The position numbers and the translations under genes are program-made. A DNA stretch of 33,886 nt from RGIG1934 sp964492545 (lineage in GTDB: Bacteria; Bacillota; Clostridia; Lachnospirales; Lachnospiraceae): positions 1-33,886 of the forward strand of contig CAZBKO010000014.1 of assembly GCA_964492545.1 (NCBI GenBank), read 5' to 3'. Positions 6,297-16,225 of the stretch are shown here, one piece after another (the first letter of the stretch is position 1; every line of letters starts with the position of its first letter). The notes beneath the pieces were generated by a model. It ran no database searches and was not told the origin of the DNA. It was given only the letters and a program-made list of their open reading frames with translations.

Positions 6297-9008
6297 GTGG
6301 CTGCAAATAATACAGGTAATAGAAAGAAAACAAATACGGGCAGTGGCAGAAGTACGGCGGCTAAGAAAAGACCTCAGACAAAACCACAGAACAAAGCACG
6401 TCAAAGCACAAAGAAGCAGACAAGACAGCCTATTGAACATAATCCCTATGACAGGGAATTGGTTAAGGAGATTCAGCTTTTAGTATCAATTGCCATCACA
6501 GTTATATTCACCATAAGTAATTTTGGGGCGTGTGGGCTTATTGGAAATATAATTAGTGATTTTATGTTTGGATGTTTTGGAATTTTAGCATATGTATTAC
6601 CGATTGTCACGTTTCTTGGAATATGGTTTTTAATTGCAAATATCAGCAATTCCAAGGCAATTGTTAAGTTCATTGCAGGAACTGTAAGCATAATAGATTT
6701 GTGTGCATTTATGGAGCTGGTGTCTTCAGGAGACAGTCAAAATTCTCTTACAAGAATTTATACTGAATGCGGTAAGCACAAAACCGGAGGCGGAATTTTT
6801 GGCGGAATTATAAGCAATGGATTATGTAGTTCTGTAAGTATTTATGGTGCATACATAATTATTATTCTTGTTATGATAATTGCATTTATTGTAATTACTG
6901 AAAAGTCGGTTATTGGTGGTGTTAAGCATACAAGTATGAAGATGTATGATGCTGCAAAAGATGATTACAATAGACTCAGGGAAGAAAGCGCAGACTATAT
7001 TAAGGAAAAACAGTACAGAAAGAATAGAAGAATTAATCAAAAAGCCAAAGGTGTAGGCGATACACTTGTAGGTAATCCTGATAGAGTAAGCGAAGATATA
7101 CATGAAATAACAGATATACATCATAAGTCGGTATATCGTGGTCATGTGGATATTGATGAAAACATTGATAAAGTACATGAAGCTGAAGAGAATTACCAGC
7201 AGGAAAATGAGCAGGAAGAACCGCTAAGAGAAGTGTACATAAAAGGTTACGAGGCACCTAAGAAAAATGTAGATGAAAAGCCTGTTAATATGAATACATA
7301 TGAGCAGGAAGATAAGGATGAAAATGAACCATTTGTACCGAAAGAGAAGATAGTAGTCAGTGAAAGTGCCATGAATGTAATGAGGCAAAAGCCTTTTTCT
7401 GGAGCTGAAATTGCAAAGGCGGCTGAACCGGTGCAGGCATCAAGAACAATAGTGAAAAAAGCAGAAGCCAAACCTGAAGCAGAACCAAAGACATCAGGAA
7501 AATCATTAAAATACACATTTCCACCTGTTAGCCTGTTGACAAAAGGAACACTTAAAAAGCCACAGGGTGGACGAAGAGGTGGACTTAGTGAAACAGCAAT
7601 GAAGTTGCAGCAGATTCTTGAGAATTTTGGAGTAAATGCAACTGTTACAAATGAAAGTCATGGACCATCGGTAACAAGATATGAATTGCAGCCGGAAATG
7701 GGTACAAAGGTAAGTAAGATTACATCTCTTACAGATGACATCAAGTTAAACCTCGCGGCAGCAGATATCAGAATAGAAGCACCAATTCCCGGAAAGGCGG
7801 CGGTGGGAATTGAAGTACCTAATGAGACTAGAGATTCCGTGCTTTTACGAGATTTAATAGAATCAGAAGAACTCAAAAAGCATCCATCTAAAATAGCATT
7901 TGCAGCAGGAATGGACATAGCAGGAAATGTAATCGTGGCAGATATTGCAAAGATGCCGCATATGCTTATTGCAGGTACGACTGGCTCTGGTAAATCGGTA
8001 TTTACCAACTCAATCATTATGAGTATTTTATTTAGAGCAGACCCAAATGAAGTCAAGCTGATAATTGTAGATCCAAAGGTAGTAGAGTTTGGTGTATATA
8101 ATGGCATACCTCATTTACTTATACCGGTTGTAACTGATCCAAAGAAAGCAGCTGGAGCTCTTAACTGGGCAGTTGGTGAAATGTCTAAGAGATACAAGAT
8201 GTTTGCTGACTATAACGTTAGAGATCTTAAAGGCTACAATGAGAAGATAAAGAATGTTGAAGTGGAGGAGGGTGAAGAAAGACCTGAAAAGCTTCCACAA
8301 ATTGTTATAATTATTGATGAGTTAGCAGACCTTATGATGGTTGCAGCCAAGGAAGTAGAGGAATCAATTTGTCGTTTGGCACAGCTGGCCAGAGCAGCAG
8401 GAATACATTTGATAATTGCAACACAGAGACCATCAGTTGATGTAGTCACCGGCCTTATCAAAGCAAATGTACCATCAAGAGTAGCACTGTTAGTATCTTC
8501 TGGAACTGATTCAAGAACCATTATTGATATGAACGGAGCTGAGAAGCTTTTAGGAAATGGTGATATGTTATTCTATCCTTCAGGATACGTAAAGCCTGTC
8601 AGATTACAGGGAGCATTTGTATCAGACAGCGAAGTTTCAAAGGTGGTTGATTTCTTAATATCACACACTGAAACAGTAACCTATGATGAAAATATAGCTA
8701 AGCAGATGGCAGCAGCACCAGCTGAAAACAGTTCGTCAGGCGGAGCACAGCAATCCGGTGATGATGGTAATGACCAGTATTTTGAAGAGGCTGGTAAGTT
8801 TGTTATTGAGAAGGACAAGGCATCAACAAGTATGCTTCAGAGAATGTTTAAGATTGGCTTTAACAGAGCTGCAAGAATTATGGATCAGCTGTGTGAGGCT
8901 GGAGTAGTTGGTGAAGAAGAGGGCACCAAACCAAGAAAGGTACTTATGACTCTTAATGAGTTTGAAACATATTTACAAAATAAAAACACCGATGGAGGTA
9001 ATGAATGA
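6297..9008 (+). CDS. ftsK: FtsK/SpoIIIE-family DNA translocase
   Basis: A 903-residue DNA translocase that moves chromosome ends through the closing septum or into the forespore. A basic N-terminal tail (about 1-55) precedes a cluster of membrane helices (about 60-200). A charged linker (about 215-430) leads to the motor: Walker A GTTGSGKS at 560-567 and Walker B IVIIIDELADLM with Asp674-Glu675, then LARAAGIHLIIATQRPSVDV. The C-terminal winged-helix gamma domain, which reads KOPS/SRS-type sequences, is at about 830-895 (STSMLQRMFKIGFNRAARIM). Start is GTG, with AGGAGG seven bases upstream. It overlaps the next gene (fhs) by four bases, so translation is probably coupled. Whether it serves vegetative division, sporulation or both cannot be decided. 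Confidence 0.95.
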   Translation: MAANNTGNRKKTNTGSGRSTAAKKRPQTKPQNKARQSTKKQTRQPIEHNPYDRELVKEIQLLVSIAITVIFTISNFGACGLIGNIISDFMFGCFGILAYVLPIVTFLGIWFLIANISNSKAIVKFIAGTVSIIDLCAFMELVSSGDSQNSLTRIYTECGKHKTGGGIFGGIISNGLCSSVSIYGAYIIIILVMIIAFIVITEKSVIGGVKHTSMKMYDAAKDDYNRLREESADYIKEKQYRKNRRINQKAKGVGDTLVGNPDRVSEDIHEITDIHHKSVYRGHVDIDENIDKVHEAEENYQQENEQEEPLREVYIKGYEAPKKNVDEKPVNMNTYEQEDKDENEPFVPKEKIVVSESAMNVMRQKPFSGAEIAKAAEPVQASRTIVKKAEAKPEAEPKTSGKSLKYTFPPVSLLTKGTLKKPQGGRRGGLSETAMKLQQILENFGVNATVTNESHGPSVTRYELQPEMGTKVSKITSLTDDIKLNLAAADIRIEAPIPGKAAVGIEVPNETRDSVLLRDLIESEELKKHPSKIAFAAGMDIAGNVIVADIAKMPHMLIAGTTGSGKSVFTNSIIMSILFRADPNEVKLIIVDPKVVEFGVYNGIPHLLIPVVTDPKKAAGALNWAVGEMSKRYKMFADYNVRDLKGYNEKIKNVEVEEGEERPEKLPQIVIIIDELADLMMVAAKEVEESICRLAQLARAAGIHLIIATQRPSVDVVTGLIKANVPSRVALLVSSGTDSRTIIDMNGAEKLLGNGDMLFYPSGYVKPVRLQGAFVSDSEVSKVVDFLISHTETVTYDENIAKQMAAAPAENSSSGGAQQSGDDGNDQYFEEAGKFVIEKDKASTSMLQRMFKIGFNRAARIMDQLCEAGVVGEEEGTKPRKVLMTLNEFETYLQNKNTDGGNE

Positions 9009-10678
9009 TGAAAACAGATATTCAGATTGCACAGGAAGCTAATATGCTTCCAATCAAAGAAGTTGCAGCCAAATTAAATATTACAGAGGACGACCTTGAT
9101 TTATATGGTAAATATAAGGCTAAATTATCCGATGATTTTCTTAAGAGAATAGAGAACAATAAGAAAGGAAAGCTTGTGCTTGTTACAGCAATCAACCCAA
9201 CACCAGCAGGTGAAGGAAAGACAACTACAAGTGTTGGACTTGGACAGGCATTTGGAGAATTAGGAAAGAAAGCTATCATCGCACTCAGAGAGCCTTCACT
9301 TGGACCTTGCTTTGGAATAAAAGGAGGAGCAGCAGGTGGCGGATATGCACAGGTTGTTCCAATGGAAGACTTAAATCTTCACTTTACAGGAGATTTTCAT
9401 GCTATAACATCAGCTAACAATTTATTGGCAGCACTTATGGATAATCATATTCAGCAGGGTAATGCTCTTAATATCGATACAAGACAGATAGTATGGAAAA
9501 GATGTATGGACATGAACGACAGAGTGCTTAGAAATATTGTTGTAGGACTCGGCTCAAAAATGGATGGTGTCGTAAGAGAAGACCATTTTGTAATCACAGT
9601 AGCATCTGAAATAATGGCTATTCTTTGTCTTGCAAATAATATGGAAGACCTTAAGGAACGTTTAGGAAAGATAATTGTAGCATACAATTATGATGGAGAG
9701 CCTGTAACTGCTAAAGAACTCAATGCAGTTGGTTCAATGGCAGCCCTTCTTAAGGACGCAATCAAGCCTAACCTTATTCAGACTCTTGAGAATACTCCGG
9801 CTCTTGTTCATGGTGGACCATTTGCAAATATAGCACATGGATGTAACTCTGTAAGAGCTACAAAGGCAGCACTTCAGATGGCTGATATAGCAATCACAGA
9901 GGCAGGCTTTGGTGCAGACCTGGGAGCAGAAAAGTTCTTCGATATTAAATGTCGTATGGCAGATCTTAAGCCTGATGCAGTTGTACTTGTTGCTACAATT
10001 AGAGCACTTAAATACAATGGTGGAGTACCTAAGACAGAGCTTTCTACTGAGAATCTGGATGCTCTTAAGAAAGGTATTGTAAATCTTGAAAAACATATTG
10101 AAAATCTTCAGAAATTTGGTGTACCTGTAGTAGTTACACTTAATTCATTTGTAACTGATTCAGAAGCAGAAAATGCATTTGTCAAGAAATTCTGCGAGGA
10201 CAGAGGCTGTGAATTTGCCTTATCAGAAGTATGGGAAAAAGGCGGCAAGGGTGGAGTTGAGCTTGCTAATAAGGTCCTTGAAACTCTCGAGAATAAAGAA
10301 AGCAAATTTGCACCAATATACCCTGATGATATGGCACTTGAGGATAAAATCAAGACAATCGCTACAGAAATATACGGAGCAAAAGGCGTTACCTATGCAC
10401 CGGCTGCTAAGAAGGCACTTAAGAAAATTACAGAAATGGGATATGGAAAGCTTCCTGTATGTATGGCAAAGACTCAGTACTCTTTATCAGATGATCAGAC
10501 AAAGCTTGGAAGACCTACAGATTTCGACATTAATGTCAGAGAAGTGTATATCAATGCAGGTGCAGGATTTGTTGTAGCTATAACAGGTGCAATAATGACT
10601 ATGCCAGGCCTTCCAAAGAAGCCGGCTGCAGATGGAATTGATGTAAATAATGATGGCGTAATCACAGGATTATTTTAA
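9005..10678 (+). CDS. fhs: formate--tetrahydrofolate ligase
   Basis: A 557-residue enzyme making 10-formyl-THF from formate, THF and ATP, the entry step of the folate one-carbon pool and of the methyl branch of the Wood-Ljungdahl route in acetogens. The nucleotide loop TPAGEGKTTTSVGLGQA is at about residues 66-82, preceded by LVLVTAINP and followed by LREPSLGPCFGIKGGAAGGG, both family hallmarks. Length is normal for the monomer. The start codon overlaps the ftsK stop in the order ATGATG; GGAGG lies six bases before the first ATG, and the second ATG at 9008 is equally possible. With folD, fmt and def nearby it forms a formyl-group set. Confidence 0.96.
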   Translation: MMKTDIQIAQEANMLPIKEVAAKLNITEDDLDLYGKYKAKLSDDFLKRIENNKKGKLVLVTAINPTPAGEGKTTTSVGLGQAFGELGKKAIIALREPSLGPCFGIKGGAAGGGYAQVVPMEDLNLHFTGDFHAITSANNLLAALMDNHIQQGNALNIDTRQIVWKRCMDMNDRVLRNIVVGLGSKMDGVVREDHFVITVASEIMAILCLANNMEDLKERLGKIIVAYNYDGEPVTAKELNAVGSMAALLKDAIKPNLIQTLENTPALVHGGPFANIAHGCNSVRATKAALQMADIAITEAGFGADLGAEKFFDIKCRMADLKPDAVVLVATIRALKYNGGVPKTELSTENLDALKKGIVNLEKHIENLQKFGVPVVVTLNSFVTDSEAENAFVKKFCEDRGCEFALSEVWEKGGKGGVELANKVLETLENKESKFAPIYPDDMALEDKIKTIATEIYGAKGVTYAPAAKKALKKITEMGYGKLPVCMAKTQYSLSDDQTKLGRPTDFDINVREVYINAGAGFVVAITGAIMTMPGLPKKPAADGIDVNNDGVITGLF

Positions 10679-10700
10679 TATATTTGAAATGAGGTAACAC

Positions 10701-11555
10701 ATGAGTAGAATACTTAATTTTACTAAAATGCATGGAACAGGAAATGACTATGTATATGTAAATTGTTTTAAGGAAACTGTTAATGACCCAAACAAATTGG
10801 CAATTAAGGTTAGTGACAGACATTTCGGAATTGGCTCAGATGGACTTATTCTTATAATGCCATCTGAAGTTGCTGACTGCAGAATGAGAATGTTTAATGC
10901 AGATGGCTCTGAGGGAATGATGTGCGGTAATGGAGTTAGATGTGTTGCTAAATATGCATATGATAATAATATAGCACATAAGAGTCCGATGACTGTTGAG
11001 ACAAAGAGTGGAATTAAGACTCTTGATATAACAGATAATAATGGAAAAGCAGAATTTATTTCTGTGGATATGGGAGTGGCTGAGTTAAAGCCTGCTCTCA
11101 TTCCTGTAAAGGCTGAGGGTGATGACTTTATTGCCAGAGAGGTTGTTGTAGATGGATTGACATATATAATGACATGCGTATCCATGGGAAATCCACATGC
11201 AGTAATATTTACAAACAACATTGATGAACTGAATTTAGATGAAATTGGACCATCATTTGAGAATCATGAATTATTTCCAGACAGAATAAACACAGAATTT
11301 GTTGAGGTTATTGATGACCATACTCTTAAAATGAGAGTATTTGAGAGAGGCTCAGGCGAAACTATTTCCTGTGGAACAGGAACCTGTGCAACAGTTGTAG
11401 CAGCAGTACTAAATGGTTTTTGCAAATATGGAGAAGAAATAACAGTCAAAATTCGTGGCGGCGAATTAAAGGATACCTATCTTGAGGACGGCAGAGTTAT
11501 TATGAAAGGCTCAGCAACAACTGTATTCAATGGTCAGATTGAAGTTGACGATTAA
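10701..11555 (+). CDS. dapF: diaminopimelate epimerase
   Basis: A 284-residue PLP-independent epimerase converting LL- to meso-diaminopimelate, which supplies both lysine synthesis and the peptidoglycan cross-link residue. The two catalytic cysteines are visible: Cys75 in MMCGNGVRC and Cys224 in ISCGTGTCA. The N-terminus KMHGTGNDYVYV is typical. A GAGGT site lies upstream of the ATG. The next gene is murE, which adds diaminopimelate to the precursor, so the pair is functionally joined; a structured leader of about 80 bases separates them. Confidence 0.96.
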   Translation: MSRILNFTKMHGTGNDYVYVNCFKETVNDPNKLAIKVSDRHFGIGSDGLILIMPSEVADCRMRMFNADGSEGMMCGNGVRCVAKYAYDNNIAHKSPMTVETKSGIKTLDITDNNGKAEFISVDMGVAELKPALIPVKAEGDDFIAREVVVDGLTYIMTCVSMGNPHAVIFTNNIDELNLDEIGPSFENHELFPDRINTEFVEVIDDHTLKMRVFERGSGETISCGTGTCATVVAAVLNGFCKYGEEITVKIRGGELKDTYLEDGRVIMKGSATTVFNGQIEVDD

Positions 11556-11563
11556 GCAGAGCG

Positions 11564-11621
11564 TTATTTGAATCGAAGCATTTCAAATAATTAATTATGG
11601 TTTAACCAAATAATATGCTTC
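11564..11621 (+). promoter_or_regulatory. pseudoknot-type structured leader of murE
   Basis: TTATTTGAA (11564-11572) and TTCAAATAA (11582-11590) form a perfect 9-bp stem with a nine-base loop. Loop bases GAAGCAT (11575-11581) are complementary over seven bases to ATGCTTC (11615-11621), 15 bases before the start codon. Between lies a weaker hairpin, ATTAT-GG with CC-AA-ATAAT (11594-11614). AACCA (11604-11608) could alternatively pair with TGGTT (11630-11634) just before the start. The layout equals that of the three repeat copies elsewhere in the window, with the loop and its partner changed together (GGAGCAT/ATGCTCC to GAAGCAT/ATGCTTC). It probably regulates translation of murE; the ligand or factor is unknown. 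Confidence 0.65.
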
Positions 11622-11636
11622 AGATTGGATGGTTGT

Positions 11637-13106
11637 GTGAAACTAAGAGAATTACTATGCGATATAGATTATAAGCTTTTACAGGGAAATCTTGAAGTAG
11701 ATGTAAATGACATTACATTTGATTCAAGAAAGGCAGCAAAGGGCGTTGCATTTGTATGTCTTACAGGTGCACAGGTCGATGGACATGACTATATTGACAG
11801 CGCTATTGCACTTGGTTGTAATGTAGTTATAGTTGAGAAAGAAGTTGAGATGCAGGATGGTGTATCATATGTAATGGTTGATAACACAAGGTTTGCATTA
11901 TCATATCTTTCGCAAACTATTTTTAATTATCCTGCGAAAAAGCTTAAAATGATTGGACTGACAGGAACAAAGGGCAAGACAACAACAGCATTTATGATTA
12001 AGTCGATACTTGAACATGCCGGTAAAAGGGTAGGTGTCATTGGAACAATGGGAGCCTATATTGGTGATGAACATATTCCAACAAAAAATACAACCCCTGA
12101 GTCATATGATGTACAGCATTATTTAGCTATGATGGTAGATGCAGGAATTGAATATGCAGTAATGGAGGTTTCATCTCAGGCACTTATGGTTGGAAGAACA
12201 GCGGGAATGCATTTTGATTATGCAATATTTACCAATCTTTCACCGGACCATATAGGTGAAAATGAGCATGCTTCATTTGAAGAGTATGTACATTGCAAAA
12301 GTATTCTATTTACACAGTGCACAAATGGTATTTTCAATGTTGATGATGAACAGTGTGATGCTATGACAAAGGATTCAACCTGCAGTATTTACACATACGG
12401 CTTCGATGAAAAGGCTGATCTTTGCGTAAAGAATGTAGAATATAGAACAGAAGCTGGATTTATCGGTATAGATTTTATTACAACAGGGCTTGTTAATTCT
12501 GAATTCAAGGTTAATACACCAGGAAAATTTACAGCTTACAATGCACTTTCGGCAATAATGCTTGCCAAATTAATTGGTATAGATGAAGAGGCAATGAAGG
12601 AGGCTTTGTATCACTTCGCTGTAAGAGGTAGAGTTGAGCCTGTGAAAATCTCCGACAGATTCACACTACTTATTGATTATGCCCATAATGCAATGAGTAT
12701 GGAAAGTCTTTTGACAACAATTAAAGATTACAATCCAAAGAGAATTGTTAGTCTGTTTGGATGTGGTGGTAATCGCTCTAAGCTTAGAAGATATGAGATG
12801 GGTGAAATCTCCGGAAGACTGGCAGATTTATCCGTAATTACTGCTGATAATTCAAGATTTGAGGATGTAATGGACATTATAGAGGACATCAAAATTGGAA
12901 TGAATAAAACTGATGGTGAATTTGTTGTAATACCTGATAGAAAAGAAGCAATCAAGTATTGCATAGAAAATGCACAGGACGGAGATATAATACTTCTTCT
13001 TGGAAAAGGTCATGAGGATTATCAGGAGATAAAAGGCGTTAGATATCCATTTGACGAGAGAGATATCATTGCAGACATATTAAAGGAAATAGATTTTAAG
13101 AATTAA
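11637..13106 (+). CDS. murE: UDP-MurNAc-tripeptide synthetase, MurE
   Basis: A Mur ligase of about 489 residues that adds the third stem-peptide residue (very likely meso-diaminopimelate) to UDP-MurNAc-L-Ala-D-Glu with ATP in the cytoplasm. The N-terminal domain has DSRKAAKGVAFVCLTG, the central domain the P-loop GLTGTKGKTTTAFM, NTTPES and MEVSSQAL, and the C-terminal domain LIDYAHNAMSMESLL. The amino-acid selecting motif, DNPR in typical DAP enzymes, reads DNSR at 404-407: the arginine that contacts DAP is kept but proline is serine. The neighbour dapF supports DAP. Start is taken as GTG 11637 (MKLRELL); an in-frame TTG at 11625 is possible. Neither has a strong Shine-Dalgarno site, which fits control by the structured leader. 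Confidence 0.9.
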   Translation: MKLRELLCDIDYKLLQGNLEVDVNDITFDSRKAAKGVAFVCLTGAQVDGHDYIDSAIALGCNVVIVEKEVEMQDGVSYVMVDNTRFALSYLSQTIFNYPAKKLKMIGLTGTKGKTTTAFMIKSILEHAGKRVGVIGTMGAYIGDEHIPTKNTTPESYDVQHYLAMMVDAGIEYAVMEVSSQALMVGRTAGMHFDYAIFTNLSPDHIGENEHASFEEYVHCKSILFTQCTNGIFNVDDEQCDAMTKDSTCSIYTYGFDEKADLCVKNVEYRTEAGFIGIDFITTGLVNSEFKVNTPGKFTAYNALSAIMLAKLIGIDEEAMKEALYHFAVRGRVEPVKISDRFTLLIDYAHNAMSMESLLTTIKDYNPKRIVSLFGCGGNRSKLRRYEMGEISGRLADLSVITADNSRFEDVMDIIEDIKIGMNKTDGEFVVIPDRKEAIKYCIENAQDGDIILLLGKGHEDYQEIKGVRYPFDERDIIADILKEIDFKN

Positions 13107-13127
13107 GTATTGGAAAGGAACCAGATT

Positions 13128-13979
13128 ATGGCAAAGATAATAGACGGAAAGAAGATTTCTCAGGAAATCAAGGACGAGCTAAAAGTAAAGGTTGCTGCAT
13201 ACAAAGAAAAAGGAATTGAGATAACACTTGCAGTAATTCAGGTGGGTAACAATCCGGCATCAACAGTTTACGTTGGAAATAAGAAAAATGCATGTGCTTA
13301 TGTGGGAATTAATTCCCTTGCATATGAGCTTGACGAGAATATTTCAGAAGAAGAATTGTTAAATCTTATAACAGAGCTAAACAACAGAGAAGATGTAAAT
13401 GGTATTCTTGTACAGCTGCCTCTTCCTAAGCATATCAGTGAGAAAAAGGTTATAGAGACAATAGATCCCAAAAAAGATGTTGATGGATTTCATCCAATGA
13501 ATGTCGGTGCATTATCAATAGGGGATGAAGGATTTATCTCATGTACACCATATGGAATTATTGAATTATTAAAACGTTCAGACATTTCTATAAAGGGAAA
13601 AGAATGTGTGGTAGTTGGAAGAAGTAATATAGTTGGAAAGCCAATTTCAATGCTTCTTATTAGAGAAAATGGAACAGTTACAATAACTCATTCAGCTACA
13701 AAGGATTTAAAGGAAGTAACAAGAAGAGCTGAAATACTCGTTGTGGCAATAGGAAAGCCAAAATTCATTACTGCTGACTATGTTTCAGATGGTGTAGTAG
13801 TTATTGATGTAGGTATGGACAGAGACGAAAATAATAAGCTCTGTGGCGATGTTGATTATGCATCGGTAGAACCAAAGGCATCAGCAATTACACCTGTTCC
13901 TGGAGGCGTAGGTCCAATGACAATTGCAATGCTTATGACAAACTGTGTTGAGGCAGCAGAAAAATATTCTATGAAATAA
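13128..13979 (+). CDS. folD: bifunctional methylene-THF dehydrogenase / methenyl-THF cyclohydrolase
   Basis: A 283-residue FolD that interconverts 5,10-methylene-, methenyl- and 10-formyl-THF with NADP(H). Visible signatures are GILVQLPLPKHI, FISCTPYGIIELL, the nucleotide-binding VVGRSNIVGKPISMLL and the terminal TPVPGGVGPMTIAMLMTN. The ATG at 13128 is used since AGGA lies eight bases upstream and MAKIIDGK is the usual beginning; an in-frame TTG at 13110 overlaps the ribosome binding site. It lies between murE and priA, and works with Fhs and Fmt encoded nearby. Confidence 0.96.
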   Translation: MAKIIDGKKISQEIKDELKVKVAAYKEKGIEITLAVIQVGNNPASTVYVGNKKNACAYVGINSLAYELDENISEEELLNLITELNNREDVNGILVQLPLPKHISEKKVIETIDPKKDVDGFHPMNVGALSIGDEGFISCTPYGIIELLKRSDISIKGKECVVVGRSNIVGKPISMLLIRENGTVTITHSATKDLKEVTRRAEILVVAIGKPKFITADYVSDGVVVIDVGMDRDENNKLCGDVDYASVEPKASAITPVPGGVGPMTIAMLMTNCVEAAEKYSMK

Positions 13980-13987
13980 GGTGAGAA

Positions 13988-16210
13988 GTGTTGAAATTTG
14001 CAAATATCATAGTGGATATATCCCATGAAAAATTAGATAAAGTATTTCAGTATATTATTCCGAAACATTTGCAGAATTTCTTATTTGCAGGAGTCAGGGT
14101 AGATATACCTTTTGGCAAGGCAAACAGACTTATTAGTGGATATGTTGTAGAGGTTACAGACACGGCAGAATATGATGTGACAAAATTAAAATGTATAAGT
14201 GGGATTACTAAGGGAAGTATTCCCATAGAATCCCAGCTTATAGCATTGGCATCATGGATGAAGCAGCATACCGGCTGTACACTTAATCAGGCACTTAAGA
14301 CAGTAATACCCATCAAAAGAGAGATAAAAGGCAATGACAAAATAAGCATTTCTCTGGCAATCAGCAAAAATGAGGCAGACAGGCTTAAAAATACATATGC
14401 CAGCAGAAAAAATACCGTAAAAAGAGCAGAGATTATTCAGTATCTTCTAAAAAATAAGGAAATAGATAAGGAAAAAGCCAAGGCAGAATTAGAAATATCA
14501 GATGCCATAATAAAGGGAATGGAAAAATCAGGTATATTGAAGCTTAGTGCAAGCCGTATATACAGGAATCCATTTGTTATTGATAAGGCAGTAGAAAGTG
14601 GAAAGAAAGTTACTCTAAATGAAGAGCAGCAGCAGGTCACCAATGAAATAATATCGGCAATAGCAGACGGCGAAGAAAGACCCCATTTAATTTATGGTGT
14701 CACAGGAAGTGGAAAAACAGAAGTATATATGGAGCTTATAGAGTATATGCTCCAAAGAAAACAGCAGATAATTGTACTAATTCCGGAAATATCATTAACA
14801 TATCAGACTGTTATGAGATTTTACAGTAGATTTGGAAGCCGTGTCTCAGTTATCAATTCAAAGCTTTCCCAGGGAGAGAAATATGATCAGTTTGAGAGAG
14901 CTAAGAATGGTGATGTAGATATAATGATTGGACCTAGAAGTGCATTGTTTACTCCATTTAATAATTTAGGACTTATTATTATAGATGAGGAGCAGGAAAA
15001 TGCGTACAAAAGTGAATCTGTGCCAAGATATCATGCAGTGGAAACTGCAATTGCAAGGGCAAGATTAGCCAGCGCAGCAGTCGTACTGGGCTCGGCAACA
15101 CCATCAGTCACGTCCTTTTACAGAGCATCAACAGACAGATATGTTCTTCACAAGTTAAATAACAGAGCAATGGGCGCATCAATGGCGCACACTAAGGTTA
15201 TTGATATGAGAGAAGAACTAAAATCAGGAAATAAGTCAATGTTTAGTACAGAGCTAGACAGACTTATACAGAATAGACTTGAAAATAATCAGCAGATAAT
15301 GTTGTTTATAAATAGAAGAGGATACGCTAATTTTGTATCCTGCAGAGCATGTGGAAAGGCAATAAAATGCCCACATTGCGATGTTTCACTAAAGTATCAT
15401 AATGATGGCAAACTAAGATGCCATTATTGTGGCTATGAGGAGCAGTCACCTAAAGTTTGCCCACAATGTGGCTCCAAATTCATAGCACCATTTGGAACCG
15501 GAACTCAAAAGGTAGAGGCAGCAGTCAGGGAAAGATATCCAACAGCAAAAGTTTTAAGAATGGATATGGATACAACAACCGGTAAAAATGGGCATAATGA
15601 AATTATAGAGAAATTTGCAAAACACGAAGCAGATATTCTTATTGGAACTCAGATGATTGTAAAGGGCCATGATTTTCCAATGGTAACATTAGTTGGAATA
15701 ATTGCAGCAGATTTATCACTATATGCTTCAACCTACACTGCTTCAGAATCTACATTTCAGCTTCTGACACAGGCAGCAGGGCGAGCAGGAAGAGGTACAA
15801 TTAGTGGAAATGTTATTATTCAGACCTACAACCCTGAGGAATACAGCATAATTGCAGCTGCCAATCAGGATTATATGGAATTCTATAACCATGAGATTGC
15901 TTATAGAAAACTGATGCAATACCCTCCTTCATCAGGAATGCTGACAATACAGACTTCATCAGAAAATGAAGAATTAGCAGAAAAATGCGCAAAAATGCTG
16001 TATAATGATGCAGTGGCATTTGACAAAGAGCTTATAATTATTGGACCCGCAAAGGCATCAATATATAAGATAAATGATATATACAGAAATATGCTATATA
16101 TCAAAGGAAACGAAAAACTCATAAATTTACAGAAAATATTTGAAGATGATATTAAAAATCATGAGGAGATGAAAGCTGTAAATGTACAATATGATTTTGA
16201 AAATATTTAG
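13988..16210 (+). CDS. priA: primosomal replication restart helicase PriA
   Basis: A 740-residue superfamily 2 helicase that reloads the replisome at stalled forks. The N-terminal 3'-DNA-binding domain is followed by Walker A YGVTGSGKTEVY (Lys243), the Walker B box IIIDEEQENAYK, in which the usual DEEH reads DEEQ, and GSATPSVTS. A double zinc-binding insert supplies eight cysteines in CRACGKAIKCPHC and CHYCGYEEQSPKVCPQC. Motif VI reads QAAGRAGRG. Start is GTG 13988 or TTG 13991, both just after AAGGTGAG. The length and all motifs are normal, so it should be active. Transcription appears to continue to def 15 bases downstream. Confidence 0.95.
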   Translation: MLKFANIIVDISHEKLDKVFQYIIPKHLQNFLFAGVRVDIPFGKANRLISGYVVEVTDTAEYDVTKLKCISGITKGSIPIESQLIALASWMKQHTGCTLNQALKTVIPIKREIKGNDKISISLAISKNEADRLKNTYASRKNTVKRAEIIQYLLKNKEIDKEKAKAELEISDAIIKGMEKSGILKLSASRIYRNPFVIDKAVESGKKVTLNEEQQQVTNEIISAIADGEERPHLIYGVTGSGKTEVYMELIEYMLQRKQQIIVLIPEISLTYQTVMRFYSRFGSRVSVINSKLSQGEKYDQFERAKNGDVDIMIGPRSALFTPFNNLGLIIIDEEQENAYKSESVPRYHAVETAIARARLASAAVVLGSATPSVTSFYRASTDRYVLHKLNNRAMGASMAHTKVIDMREELKSGNKSMFSTELDRLIQNRLENNQQIMLFINRRGYANFVSCRACGKAIKCPHCDVSLKYHNDGKLRCHYCGYEEQSPKVCPQCGSKFIAPFGTGTQKVEAAVRERYPTAKVLRMDMDTTTGKNGHNEIIEKFAKHEADILIGTQMIVKGHDFPMVTLVGIIAADLSLYASTYTASESTFQLLTQAAGRAGRGTISGNVIIQTYNPEEYSIIAAANQDYMEFYNHEIAYRKLMQYPPSSGMLTIQTSSENEELAEKCAKMLYNDAVAFDKELIIIGPAKASIYKINDIYRNMLYIKGNEKLINLQKIFEDDIKNHEEMKAVNVQYDFENI

Positions 16211-16225
16211 AAAGGTGATATAAAG

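Noticed and set aside
11568..11597. Promoter inside the murE leader (TTGAAT with an A/T-rich -10)
   Set aside because: The best -10 window at 17 bases reads TTAATT, a weak match; the hairpin explains the same bases better.
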